From positions 744,001-808,000 of the forward strand of contig NZ_JADIKI010000022.1 in assembly GCF_044904605.1 (NCBI RefSeq): DNA of 64,000 nucleotides, read 5' to 3'. Shown here piece by piece: positions 10,401-18,633 of the stretch. Within the stretch, counting starts at the first letter, position 1. Every line of letters starts with the position of its first letter. The notes under the pieces were generated by a model. That model did not search any database and was not told where the DNA came from. It saw only the letters and a list, made by a program, of their open reading frames with translations. This DNA is from Dyella_B humi (lineage in GTDB: Bacteria; Pseudomonadota; Gammaproteobacteria; Xanthomonadales; Rhodanobacteraceae). Made by a program: the position numbers and the translations under genes.

Positions 10401-10576
10401 ATCAGCCGAACCAGAGTGGTGCGGCCGTGGCAATGGGTTCGTTCCATGGCGAAGCCGGCATCGCGGTGGGTGTATCCACCGTGTCAGAAAGCGGACGCTG
10501 GGTCTACAAGCTCAACCTCACTGACGACACGCGCGGCGATGCGGGCGTGGCGGTCGGTGCGGCGGTGATGTGGTGA
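1451..10576 (+). CDS. Giant trimeric autotransporter adhesin (YadA/Hia type)
   Basis: This is a 3041-residue surface adhesin. The start at 1451 is preferred because residues 1-24 (MNRIYSKVWNHALGQVVVAS and following) are the extended signal peptide region of type V autotransporters and a good ribosome site precedes it. Cleavage is predicted after WASA (residue 64). The passenger is almost wholly Gly/Ala/Ser/Thr/Asn head repeats of the AxAxGxxA type, interrupted by about twelve neck/connector motifs of the form NVAAG...STDAINGSELY. The C terminus has a short coiled coil (ENWAKNYTDQRLQNLN) and the YadA membrane anchor, ending in aromatic Trp. Three homotrimer subunits would form one outer-membrane barrel. 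The only cysteines seen in the mature passenger are C69 and C82 at its tip. The next gene is a TpgA-like partner lipoprotein 14 bases downstream, so the two are probably cotranscribed. The ligand is unknown. Confidence 0.95.
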   Translation: MNRIYSKVWNHALGQVVVASELAGCRRSNVVDRRDGSQRFSPSRLSAGVLTALIALGWADWASAQSVNCTAAPYNAYNSTASCMGYGATASGTGATALGSTANAAVLGVTAVGYASYGAGQNAVAVGFQAYASSINAIYVGARSAAGTGATSAGAIGIGTDVTASGSNAIGIGTDVTSTGDYGTAIGYVANAGSDATALGSSANAAGAGAVAVGATANSAGQNGIAVGSGSIASNLNAIYLGSRTAVGAGSTGQSSIAIGTDVVSNADYATAIGFETVGSGAAGVSVGYIANSSGTHAIAVGFQSIASGLNAVYLGARTTAGTGATAAGAVAIGTDVTSSGPSSLAAGTVASASAQNAVALGAGALASGVSALGIMNGSNASGANAIALGGADSVAEGGASTPAAVSGAAASGIRAIAMGAGANAGGASSIALGDSAQTGANTDAIAMGTTATASAGSAIALGNATVASNANATAVGYRATASGTYATALGASATASGTGALAIGANSLPSASANALGTVSVAIGDRAFAYNTQDLAIGPNAVAGVSGSATITNDTAVGYNAQATGGNAFAGGGGSTALAASSVAIGNSASVLAAAGAGSVAMGNASTVHSGTGAVAIGQQQSASGNGAVAIGDPNTATGNGAVAEGANNTANGNGAVAIGNTNNATGQGAVALGNGSNATAASALAFGDTATASQTNAIALGAGATAAAQAGDVALGAGSATATVVNTSGVTLGGTAYTFAGTNATSTVSVGSGTAPRTITNVAAGRISGSSTDAINGSELYATNQALSSAIASGSIHYFSNNDGGTQQANYSNNGATANAALAAGIQAAASGVASVAVGYQSNASAASAIALGNNASSAGANDIAIGPSSNASGTSSIAVGAATIANGLGATALGINANAATQWATALGVNSVSNGFNSLAVGAAAIANGAQSTSIGWGANTQGSYDTAVGPTARATATTGAVAMGYKANALANNATAIGNSSQALAVSTVAIGDTNTVASTSGTGSIAGGHNSQVLGGTGAVALGESQTANGNGAVAIGDPNSVSGTGAVGVGANNTANGQGAVALGNTNNATGQGAVALGNLSNATAASALAFGDTATASQTNAIALGAGATASAQAGDVALGSGSVTATVVNTTSATVNSVTYSGFAGTNATSTVSVGSGTAPRTITNVAAGRIGSASTDAINGSELYSVANTLQSNITAGQTHDYSVNSTSTGTDTNYGNAGATGSNALAAGVSASATAVNATAVGNASKALAASTVALGDSNSVVAGSGTGSFAGGHNSKVLAGTGAVAIGESQTANGNGAVAIGDPNTVSGTGAVGVGANNTANGQGAVALGNTNNATGQGAVAVGNASSATAASALAFGDTATASQANAIALGAGAAASAQTGDVALGSGSVTATVVNTTSATVNSVTYSGFAGTNATSTLSVGSGTSPRTITNVAAGRIGSASTDAINGSELYSVANTLQSNITAGQTHDYSVNSTSTGTDTNYGNAGATGSNALAAGVSASATAANATAVGNASKALAASTVAMGDGSTVAAGAGTGSVAVGSQSQVQGGAGAVAIGNSDIANGQGAVALGNASNATGASTLAFGDTATASKTNAIALGAGATASAQAGDVALGSGATTSTVVNTPSATVNGLTYSGFAGTNATSTVSVGSNTSPRTLTNVAAGRVSSASTDAINGSELYSVANTLSTQITATQTHDYSVNSTSPGTDTNYNNGGATGSNALAAGVNASATGANATAMGNASKALAASTVAMGDSNTVAAAAGTGAVAMGYQSQVLGGTGAVAIGNQQTANGNGAVAIGDPNNVNGNGAVGVGANNTANGQGAVALGNSNNATGLGAVALGNASTATAASALAFGNTATAGKTNAIALGAGATANTQAGDVALGSGSITSTVVPTSGTTIGGTNYTFQGTNPTSTVSVGAAGSERTITNVAAGRISGTSTDAINGSELYATNQQVTANTTAISNLTNGSAGPFVSNNSVTATQPVSSGSNASAGGFGATASGANSTVVGNQSTDNGVANSTVLGQGASIASGMTGSNVALGQGSTVTTAAVPTASGSIDGTTYSYAGTNPGGVVSVGTAAAPRQVTNVAAGQVSAASTDAVNGSQLYATNSAINTVGGQVTNLGNSVASSLGGGSTYNSTTGAVTTNLSYGGNTYGSVQNVLNQINNSVNSGGGIKYFHANSTLADSNPIGTNSVAIGPVSTAGTTNAVSIGNGATASSNTGDVALGSGSVTSTVVPTTGDTIAGTNYTFAGTTPTSTVSVGSAGNERTVTNVAAGQVSATSTDAINGSELYRTNQAIDSLSTTVTTGLTHYYSVNDGGTQQANYANNGATGTNSMAAGVGASATVTNATALGTNTQAIITDSVALGSQSVSDRSLTPASGTIGGTIIQYNTTDRTLLGAVSVGSSTTYRQITNVADGTASNDAVTVRQLTGALSTLSTSATKYFHANSTETDSLPGGVNSIAVGPNTIVNGDNGIGMGNGALVQQNAPGGVAIGDNAVSNLQDSIALGSAATASGIDAISIGTKSTTVNPTDVALGSGASASGQAGDVALGANSVTTTVVATPSTTINGVTYNFAGTNPTSTVSVGSVGNERTITNVAAGRISQSSTDAVNGSELYATNQAISNITTGGTGIKYFHANSTLADSSPTGTNSVAIGPVSTASTTNAVSIGNGATASANAGDVALGAGSTTSAVKGTSSVTVGGNTYTVAGSTPTSTVSVGSAGKERTITNVAAGQVSATSTDAINGSELYATNQQVNANTTAINNLDNTVSNITSGGSTKYYSVDSTGNASSATGTNAVAEGPSSTASGNNSTAIGNGSTSSGNNSVALGAGSTDDGRSNVVSVGSSTDQRQITNVAAGTATTDAVNVGQLQASQAGSVQYDKNSDGSVNYSSVTVGQSGTPAQIHNVAAGTATTDAANVGQVNAGIQTAENWAKNYTDQRLQNLNQNVNAVANRANAGVASAMAMAGLPQAYQPNQSGAAVAMGSFHGEAGIAVGVSTVSESGRWVYKLNLTDDTRGDAGVAVGAAVMW
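4829..7132 (+). repeat. Long tandem repeats inside the adhesin gene (810, 684 and 810 bases)
   Basis: Aligning on the GSGS codons after GDVAL gives unit starts at 4829, 5639, 6323 and 7133. Units one and three are therefore exactly 810 bases (270 codons), and the middle one is 126 bases (42 codons) shorter. Units one and two are nearly identical over long stretches; the later ones are more diverged. All unit lengths are multiples of three, so recombination between copies would keep the frame and change the fibre length. Confidence 0.8.
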
Positions 10577-10590
10577 AGGGAGGCAAGGTC

Positions 10591-11478
10591 ATGACGATGA
10601 AACGTTCTGAAGCCGCTGTTGCGCAGTCGGCAACGATTCCGGAAACGAAGACGCTGGACCAGCTGATCGTGTCGCTGGCCGTACTGCTGTTAGCGTGCCT
10701 GTTGTTGTTGACGGGATGCGCCACCGTCAGCCACGGCGTCGCCAAGGATGGTTCGCACGCAGAACAGCTGGTGTGGCCAGCGCCGGACAGCGTGACGCCG
10801 ATGCACAAGGGCGGCACGTTCCCGACGATTCCAAATCTGAAGGCGCTGCACGAAGGCATGAACAAGCAGCAGATTTCGGAACTGATCGGTTACCCGCATT
10901 TCGAGGAAGGCGTGTGGGGCGTGCGCGAGTGGAACTACGTGTTCAACTTTCGCGATGCGCAGAGCGAACAGGTCACGGTGTGTCAGTTCAAGATCCTGTT
11001 CGACGAGAGCAAGTTGGCGCGCAGCTTCTATTGGAAGCCCGAGGCGTGCTCGCGCTACATGAATCCGCCGGCACCCGCGACGGTGGTCGAAACGAAGGCG
11101 CCGGTGGAAGAAACCACGCTGTCGGCGGATGCGTTGTTCGCGTTCGATCGTTGGTCGGCGGCGGATATCACCGATGGTGGTCGTGCGCAGCTCGATCAAC
11201 TTGCGGGCAAACTCGTCGATGAAAAGGATCGCATCACGCATATCGAGGTGCTGGGTTATACCGATCGCCTGGGTGGCGATGCGTACAACCAGCCGCTATC
11301 GCAGCGGCGTGCGGATACGGTGATGCAGTATCTGGCCGAACACGGCGTGCCGGCGAGCATGATGCATGCGGAAGGGCGTGGAAAGTCGGAGCCGGTGGTG
11401 CAGTGTTCCGAGCGTGCGCGCCGCGATTTGATTGCATGCCTTGCGCCGAACCGGCGCGTGGTGGTGCAGGTGAAGTAA
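10591..11478 (+). CDS. tpgA: TpgA-like lipoprotein with BamE-like and OmpA-like domains
   Basis: This is a 295-residue envelope lipoprotein. ATG 10591 is chosen because GGGAGG lies seven bases upstream; in-frame GTG codons at 10570/10573 overlap the adhesin stop. A long hydrophobic stretch ends in the lipobox LTGC (Cys43). Residues ~85-135 (LKALHEGMNKQQISELIGYP and following) match the SmpA/OmlA (BamE) fold. Residues ~180-295 are an OmpA-like peptidoglycan-binding domain with the family pattern GYTDRLGGDAYNQPLSQRRA and a final NRRV. This BamE-plus-OmpA architecture, directly behind a trimeric autotransporter, is that of TpgA of Acinetobacter Tol 5, which ties the AtaA fibre to peptidoglycan and aids its display. 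The same role is inferred here. Domain calls are firm; the TpgA assignment rests on architecture and position. Confidence 0.85.
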   Translation: MTMKRSEAAVAQSATIPETKTLDQLIVSLAVLLLACLLLLTGCATVSHGVAKDGSHAEQLVWPAPDSVTPMHKGGTFPTIPNLKALHEGMNKQQISELIGYPHFEEGVWGVREWNYVFNFRDAQSEQVTVCQFKILFDESKLARSFYWKPEACSRYMNPPAPATVVETKAPVEETTLSADALFAFDRWSAADITDGGRAQLDQLAGKLVDEKDRITHIEVLGYTDRLGGDAYNQPLSQRRADTVMQYLAEHGVPASMMHAEGRGKSEPVVQCSERARRDLIACLAPNRRVVVQVK

Positions 11479-11481
11479 TCT

Positions 11482-11521
11482 CATGGCTGTCATTCCCCCT
11501 TTTGCGGAAATGACAGCCATG
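11482..11521. repeat. Perfect 13-bp stem palindrome after the lipoprotein gene
   Basis: CATGGCTGTCATT (11482-11494) pairs perfectly with AATGACAGCCATG (11509-11521). It lies three bases after a gene stop. No T run follows, so it may only weakly terminate; it resembles the other REP-like elements of the window. Confidence 0.7.
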
Positions 11522-11562
11522 GGGTTTATGGCTTGAAACACGTTCCAGCAAATCGAAGGTCA

Positions 11563-12024
11563 ATGGTTATGTTTCTCAAACGTCTCGCGATCATCGCTCT
11601 GGCTGCCGCAACTTCCGCGGCATTCGCCCAATCCCCCACGACCCAGCAGCCGACGCCCGAAGCGTATGCACAGAGGAACCAGCAGATCGAACAAGCCGCC
11701 GTGCAGGTGGCCGAACTGGTGGACAAGAACCAGACCGCCCAGGTGTGGGACGGCGCTTCCCCCGTCGCCAAGCAAATCGTGAATCGCGATGCTTTTGTCA
11801 AAGCGATTGGAACGGATCGCGAGAAAGTAGGCTCCGTGGTGACACGCAGCGTAGCTTCGCTCTCTTTCAGCCAGTCCGACGGCAAGCGGATTCCGGTGGG
11901 ATTGTTCGCCAACGTGGCGTTCGCCACCCACTTCAAGAACGAAAAGGAACCTGTGCGCGAACTGGTGTCGTTCCATCTGGATGACGACCATGTGTGGCGC
12001 CTGGCGGGGTATACGTTGCGTTGA
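11563..12024 (+). CDS. Secreted DUF4019-like protein
   Basis: This is a 153-residue protein of unknown function. The ATG at 11563 has GAAGG close upstream; a second ATG at 11569 is equally possible, and a TTG at 11533 is unlikely. The N terminus is a clean signal peptide (MFLKRLAIIALAAATSAAFA, cleavage before QSPTT), so the product is periplasmic or secreted. The mature part looks like DUF4019: a helix-rich start (QQIEQAAVQVAELVDKNQTA), a central segment beginning VWDGASPVAKQ, and a basic, beta-rich end with HLDDDHVWRLAGYTLR. No catalytic motif is evident. It is flanked by palindromic repeats on both sides and is likely monocistronic. Confidence 0.75.
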   Translation: MVMFLKRLAIIALAAATSAAFAQSPTTQQPTPEAYAQRNQQIEQAAVQVAELVDKNQTAQVWDGASPVAKQIVNRDAFVKAIGTDREKVGSVVTRSVASLSFSQSDGKRIPVGLFANVAFATHFKNEKEPVRELVSFHLDDDHVWRLAGYTLR

Positions 12025-12056
12025 CTTGGTTGAAGGGAAGCTCAGGCTTGCCTTAT

Positions 12057-12084
12057 CGTCATTCCGGTCTTCGCCGGAATGACG
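12057..12084. repeat. REP-like palindrome, 11-bp perfect stem
   Basis: CGTCATTCCGG and CCGGAATGACG flank the loop TCTTCG. It has the same stem theme (gtcattcc...ggaatgac) as the copies at 859, 11482 and 53999. Confidence 0.75.
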
Positions 12085-12118
12085 GCTTAGCGAATATCCA
12101 AGATTTTGCGGGGAAACC

Positions 12119-12928
12119 ATGCTCGACGTTTCGGCACTAGGATCCATGAACGTGCTGTGGGCCACACCATGCTACGTGTCGGCCGTTTCCATGAATTACG
12201 TCACCAGCATGTTCCAGCTGACGCACGAATGCATGCGGCTGGGTTTGCGCTCCGCTCTGCATATGCGCGCCGAAAGCCTGGTGACGCGAGGAAGGAACGA
12301 GATCGTAAAGTTCTTCCTCACGCATGAGGAATACACGCATCTGTTCTGGATCGACGCGGATCTTGCGTTCGAGCCTTCGGCGGCGATCCGCTTGTTGCTT
12401 TCCGATTACGACGTGGCCGCCGGCGTTTATCCGATCAAGCGGTTCAACTGGCCGCAGCAAGGCGTGCCCGCGGGTACTACGCAAGAGGCTTTCGAAGCGC
12501 TGTATACGGACTATCCGTTCAACGCAGTCGGTCACGGCGCCGAGCGGCTGGATAAGTTCGTCACGCCCGATGGCTTCGTTGAGGTATCAGAAGCGCCAAC
12601 CGGTTTCATGGTGATCAAGCGTCAGGTGTTTCCCAGGCTGATGCAGCACTATCCGGAACTCAACTACGTGCCGGACGGCCCGCTCGGCAATCCGGAGCAG
12701 CCTTATTACTGGCTGTTCTTCGATTGCATGGTGGACCCGGATACCCGCCGTTACCTTTCCGAGGATTACGCCTTCTGCCGCCGCTGGCGGGATATTGGTG
12801 GCAAGGTTTATGCCGACATGCACTCCAACCTTGGGCACCTTGGCCAGCACGTGTTCCGGGGCGATCTGGCGGAGAGCCTGCGTCTGCGGAATGGCCTGAC
12901 GATTGCTCTGCTTGAAAAGGCGCCATGA
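12119..12928 (+). CDS. Glycosyltransferase-like protein (GT-A fold, DxD motif)
   Basis: This 269-residue protein has no signal peptide and is probably cytoplasmic. Residues 72-82 (EYTHLFWIDADLAF) form a hydrophobic strand followed by D79-A80-D81, the metal- and nucleotide-sugar-binding DxD motif of GT-A enzymes. The neighbouring text VAAGVYPIKR and the later SEAPTGFMVIKRQVF and SEDYAFCRRWRDIGGKVYAD are typical of acceptor-side and catalytic parts of glycosyltransferases of the Anp1/GT2-like group; the ED of SEDYAFC is a candidate catalytic pair. ATG 12119 follows a GGGGA ribosome site. It is alone between a palindrome and a strong terminator, so neither substrate nor pathway can be read from context. 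Confidence 0.7.
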   Translation: MLDVSALGSMNVLWATPCYVSAVSMNYVTSMFQLTHECMRLGLRSALHMRAESLVTRGRNEIVKFFLTHEEYTHLFWIDADLAFEPSAAIRLLLSDYDVAAGVYPIKRFNWPQQGVPAGTTQEAFEALYTDYPFNAVGHGAERLDKFVTPDGFVEVSEAPTGFMVIKRQVFPRLMQHYPELNYVPDGPLGNPEQPYYWLFFDCMVDPDTRRYLSEDYAFCRRWRDIGGKVYADMHSNLGHLGQHVFRGDLAESLRLRNGLTIALLEKAP

Positions 12929-12934
12929 GGACGT

Positions 12935-12967
12935 AAAAAAAGCCACCTGGGAGGGTGGCTTTTCTTT
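12935..12967. terminator. Bidirectional rho-independent terminator
   Basis: The stem AGCCACC (12941-12947) / GGTGGCT (12954-12960) is flanked by an A run on the left and TTTTCTTT on the right. It can end the glycosyltransferase transcript on the plus strand and the tRNA-Val transcript on the minus strand. Confidence 0.9.
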
Positions 12968-12976
12968 CGGAATAAG

Positions 12977-13051
12977 TGGTGGGCGGTACAAGGATCGAAC
13001 TTGTGACACCTGCCGTGTGAAGGCAGTGCTCTACCGCTGAGCTAACCGCCC
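12977..13051 (-). tRNA. tRNA-Val (anticodon CAC)
   Basis: Read on the minus strand the gene begins GGGCGGTTAGCTCAGC and ends ACCGCCCACCA. The acceptor stem GGGCGGT/ACCGCCC is perfect. The anticodon stem CTGCC/GGCAG encloses the loop TTCACAC, giving anticodon CAC, which reads GTG valine codons. The T arm with GTTCGATC is intact and the CCA end is encoded (12977-12979). The bidirectional terminator lies just downstream. Confidence 0.97.
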
Positions 13052-13182
13052 GCCGGGAACGCGAAACTATACGGATCGGGGGGCGGAACGTCAACCTCCG
13101 GCAGGGGGCCGCGTTGCTTTTCATGGGCTGCAGCCGCGGGACGGCTAAAATGGCCCGTTCCCCCTCGCCAAGCGGCCGACCC

Positions 13183-13512
13183 ATGCACTTCGATCTTTCC
13201 CACATCCTGCAATCTCTGCAGCACTTTCACGTGACGCCGTGGAAGGTCGTTGGCTACCTGGGCACGTTGATGTTCACTGGTCGCTGGTTCGTGCAGCTTT
13301 ACTACACACGCAAGTACAAGCGTGTGGTGATGCCACTGTCGTTCTGGTGGATGTCGGTGACGGGCAGCGCGCTGCTGCTGGCGTACTTCGTGTTCGGCAA
13401 GAACGATTCGGTGGGCATCCTTTCCAATTTCTTCCCGGTGTTCGTGTCGGTATACAACCTAGTGACGCATTTGCGGCAGCACGGAGGGGATGAGGTGGGT
13501 GGGAAGGTATGA
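13183..13512 (+). CDS. Lipid A biosynthesis N-terminal (LABN) domain membrane protein
   Basis: This 109-residue protein probably starts at ATG 13183 (MHFDLSHILQ); the frame stays open further upstream but that part is not protein-like. The rest is a small multi-spanning membrane domain with the LABN signature: WKVVGYLGTLMFTGRWFVQL, then YYTRKYKRVVMPLSFWWMS and FVFGKNDSVGILSN. This domain occurs as a stand-alone protein and next to lipid A or other isoprenoid-lipid glycosyltransferases. It is expected in the inner membrane. No enzyme partner is adjacent: the tRNA lies upstream and metH runs convergently, so its partner is unknown. Confidence 0.8.
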   Translation: MHFDLSHILQSLQHFHVTPWKVVGYLGTLMFTGRWFVQLYYTRKYKRVVMPLSFWWMSVTGSALLLAYFVFGKNDSVGILSNFFPVFVSVYNLVTHLRQHGGDEVGGKV

Positions 13513-13530
13513 CCGCGAACCACATGGCGC

Positions 13531-13589
13531 GTAGGCTGGGATGCCAATCCCAGCATCAGGAAAAAGCTGGGATTGGCATCCCAGCCTAC
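13531..13589. repeat. Perfect 24-bp inverted repeat, gtaggctgggatg family
   Basis: Left arm 13531-13554 (GTAGGCTGGGATGCCAATCC and AGC) and right arm 13566-13589 are exact reverse complements with an 11-base loop. It sits between two convergent genes. Further copies are at 34350, 45016 and 51269. It could act as a bidirectional transcript end. Confidence 0.85.
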
Positions 13590-13592
13590 TAA

Positions 13593-16280
<2,688 letters not shown>

Positions 16281-16304
16281 GGGCTTGTGTGTCTTGCCTT
16301 AGTG

Positions 16305-16446
16305 AGCCCCTCTCCCTTCGGGAGAGGGTGCCGAGAGGCGGGTGAGGGTTCGTGCGGAGTGCAATGGTGACGTTCGACCTGAAGCTTCAATACTGCGCTT
16401 CGGTCGCACCCTCACCCCAATCCCTCTCTCGGAGGGAGAGGGGCTT
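16305..16446. repeat. Large inverted repeat between the two metH genes (ccctctccc family)
   Basis: The left part (16305-16351) carries gcccctctcccttcgggag and a following gggtgagggttcg. The right part (16405-16446) is its approximate reverse complement (cgcaccctcaccccaat, ggagggagaggggc). The left arm also contains its own small hairpin. Copies or half copies are at 32428, 40092 and 47767. No protein coding is seen in this spacer. Confidence 0.8.
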
Positions 16447-16469
16447 GAGTTCGCAGTGTTTAGTGGTGT

Positions 16470-17549
16470 TCATGCAGCCTCTTCGATTTCAACCGAAAGC
16501 TTCCGCGGCGCATACTTGCTCACCGCCTCCGCAATCGCTTTGATATGCGCCGGCGTTGTTCCGCAACAACCGCCAACCAGATTCAACAAGCCATCACGCG
16601 CAAATCCGTCAATCACCGACGCCATCTGCACCGGCGTTTCGTCGTACTCGCCGAACGCATTGGGCAGGCCCGCATTCGGATGCGTGCTCACGTAGCTATC
16701 GGCGATGTTGGCAAGCGTCTGGATGTGCGGTCGCAGATCTGCCGCGCCAAGCGCGCAGTTCAAGCCGACGGAAAGCGGACGAATGTGCTTGACCGAGTAA
16801 TAGAACGCTTCGGCCGTCTGGCCCGATAACGTGCGGCCGGAACGGTCGGTGATGGTGCCGGAAATCATCACCGGCACGCGGCTGCCGCGCGCGCGGAACA
16901 GTTCGCTCAGCGCGAATAGTGCAGCCTTGGCGTTGAGCGTGTCGAAGATGGTTTCCACCATGATGAGGTCGGCGTCGCCATCGAGCAGGCCGCTGGCCGC
17001 TTCGGTGTAATTGTCGACCAGTTCTTCGAAGGTGACGTTGCGGAAACCTGGATCGTTGACATCCGGCGACAGCGAGGCCGTGCGGCTGGTGGGGCCGAGG
17101 ATGCCGATCGCGAAACGCGGCTTGGCCGGATTTTTCGCGGTGTACGTATCACAGGCGGCGCGTGCGAGCTTGGCACCTTCGCGATTCAACTCGTAGGCGA
17201 GATGTTCCAGGTGGTAGTCGGCCTGGCTGATGCGCGTGGAGTTGAAGGTGTTGGTTTCGACCAGGTCGGCACCGGCTTCCAGATACGCTTCGTGCACGCC
17301 ACGGATGATGTCCGGTTTGGTGAGCGTGAGCAGGTCGTTGTTGCCTTTTAGATCGCAACTGCCGGGATGATCATGCGCATGCTGGCTGTCATGGCCTTGC
17401 GCGAAGCGGTCACCGCGAAAACCGGTTTCATCCAGCTGATGACCTTGCAGCATGGTGCCCATGCCGCCGTCGAGAATCAGTATGCGTTCGTGCAGGGCGG
17501 CTTCGAGTGCAGCGACGCGTTCCGGGTGACGCCAGGGTAGGGTGCTCAT
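16470..17549 (-). CDS. metH: Homocysteine S-methyltransferase domain of split methionine synthase
   Basis: This 359-residue protein is the zinc/homocysteine barrel that forms the first third of MetH. It shows the expected ILDGGMGTMLQ near the N terminus, ETNTFNST around residue 98, and the three zinc cysteines C265 (VGLNCALG) and C328-C329 (GGCCGTTPAH). ATG 17549 has GGAG upstream at normal spacing. It starts 11 bases after the regulator gene, indicating one operon, and it is followed by the second metH part. Residues ~52-61 form a His-rich loop (GHDSQHAHDH) just before CDLKGNNDLL that E. coli MetH does not have, as far as I recall. It should work in trans with the second polypeptide. Confidence 0.93.
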   Translation of the reverse strand: MSTLPWRHPERVAALEAALHERILILDGGMGTMLQGHQLDETGFRGDRFAQGHDSQHAHDHPGSCDLKGNNDLLTLTKPDIIRGVHEAYLEAGADLVETNTFNSTRISQADYHLEHLAYELNREGAKLARAACDTYTAKNPAKPRFAIGILGPTSRTASLSPDVNDPGFRNVTFEELVDNYTEAASGLLDGDADLIMVETIFDTLNAKAALFALSELFRARGSRVPVMISGTITDRSGRTLSGQTAEAFYYSVKHIRPLSVGLNCALGAADLRPHIQTLANIADSYVSTHPNAGLPNAFGEYDETPVQMASVIDGFARDGLLNLVGGCCGTTPAHIKAIAEAVSKYAPRKLSVEIEEAA

Positions 17550-17560
17550 GTGGGTTCTCC

Positions 17561-18487
17561 TTACAGCTTACGCGCCAACAGACTGATCACTTCAAAATGC
17601 GGCGCCTTGCGCTCACGGCTCAGGCGATTGCAGCTCATCACCTCAAGCTTGGCTTGAGTGACGAGCTTGGTGAGATCGTTCGGATTGAAGCCGAGGTTGC
17701 GGTGATCGAACGGTTCCACCACCGCGGGGTGATCGTGTTTGCCTAACGTCACGGCCAGCAATTTCCCGCCAGGCCGCAACACGCGCGCCGCTTCGGCGAC
17801 GGCTTTGGCCGGATGCTCGGAATAGGTAAGCGCGTGCAGCATCAGCACCAGATCGAAATGATTGGCTTCGAACGTCAATGCATGCATGTCGCCGCGACGC
17901 ACTTCCACGTTGCTGAACGATGCGAGTCGCTTGGCGGCGGCTTCAGCCACGCGCTCGCTGGCATCCACGCACACGATCGAGCGCGCGTGCGGTGCAAGCA
18001 GCTCGGCGGTAACGCCATCGCCGGATGCGATATCCAGCACGTTACCGGTTTCCACCAGTTGCAACAGCGAGCGCGTGAGTGTTTCCCAGGTGCGGCCGGG
18101 CGAGTAGTGGCGCTCCATATCGCCGGCCACGGTATCGGCCCAGCCTTGTTCGCGCGCGCGCTGCGCCAAAACGCCGGGTAGGCGCGCTGCGTCTTCACGC
18201 AGCAGCGCGTCGTCAATGCTTTCGCGCAGCGAGCGGATCAAGGCGTGTTGGCGTTCATCGCCCTCGCTATTGGCGCGGTAATAGGCCGAAACGCCGGCAC
18301 GGCGATCGCGCACGAGCTCGGCTTCTTTCAATTTAGCCAGATGGGTGGATACACGCGGTTGCGCCAGATGCAGCACTGAAGCCAGCTCGGCCACAGTCAG
18401 CTCCTCCCGCTCGAGCAAGGCCAGCAGCCGCACGCGAGTGGGATCGGCCAACAGGCGCAACACGCTGGAGGCGGTCGCCAGATCCAT
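17561..18487 (-). CDS. sahR: ArsR-family regulator fused to SAM methyltransferase domain, SahR-like
   Basis: This 308-residue protein has two domains. Residues 1-80 are an ArsR winged helix (LADPTRVRLLALLEREELTV, then AQPRVSTHLAKLKEAELV). Residues ~125-300 are a class I methyltransferase fold with the SAM motif VLDIASGDG (150-158), the acidic residue in VCVDAS, and a late ARVLRPGGKLLAVTL strand. The metal-binding cysteines of classical ArsR are absent from the helix. This fusion, placed at the head of metH, matches the described S-adenosylhomocysteine-responsive repressor SahR (ArsR/UbiE-type, for example DVU0606 of Desulfovibrio), which controls methionine-cycle genes. The methyltransferase fold is probably used as a ligand sensor. 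Family call strong; SahR role inferred from context. Confidence 0.85.
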   Translation of the reverse strand: MDLATASSVLRLLADPTRVRLLALLEREELTVAELASVLHLAQPRVSTHLAKLKEAELVRDRRAGVSAYYRANSEGDERQHALIRSLRESIDDALLREDAARLPGVLAQRAREQGWADTVAGDMERHYSPGRTWETLTRSLLQLVETGNVLDIASGDGVTAELLAPHARSIVCVDASERVAEAAAKRLASFSNVEVRRGDMHALTFEANHFDLVLMLHALTYSEHPAKAVAEAARVLRPGGKLLAVTLGKHDHPAVVEPFDHRNLGFNPNDLTKLVTQAKLEVMSCNRLSRERKAPHFEVISLLARKL

Positions 18488-18499
18488 CGTGCATCCTTA

Positions 18500-18509
18500 T
18501 ATCGCGATA
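18500..18509. promoter_or_regulatory. Candidate operator palindrome upstream of the SahR-like operon
   Basis: TATCGCGATA is a perfect 10-bp palindrome 13 bases before the regulator start codon, in the divergent spacer with the acyl-CoA dehydrogenase gene. ArsR-family proteins bind short AT-edged palindromes, so autoregulation is plausible. No second copy was noticed nearby. Confidence 0.35.
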
Positions 18510-18633
18510 GAGAGATGGGTAGGGTAGGCGTGGTTGCCTGGGGCGTCAAGGGTTTGCTGCGGCTGCACAAGGGCCGCGCGGCCCATGCCGCTAAAATGGC
18601 CGGCTTCCCCATACTGTTTTACCCGGAGCCCCC

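Noticed and set aside
11482..11521. Rho-independent terminator after the TpgA-like gene
   Set aside because: The stem is excellent, but no T tract follows on either strand, so it is listed as a palindromic repeat.
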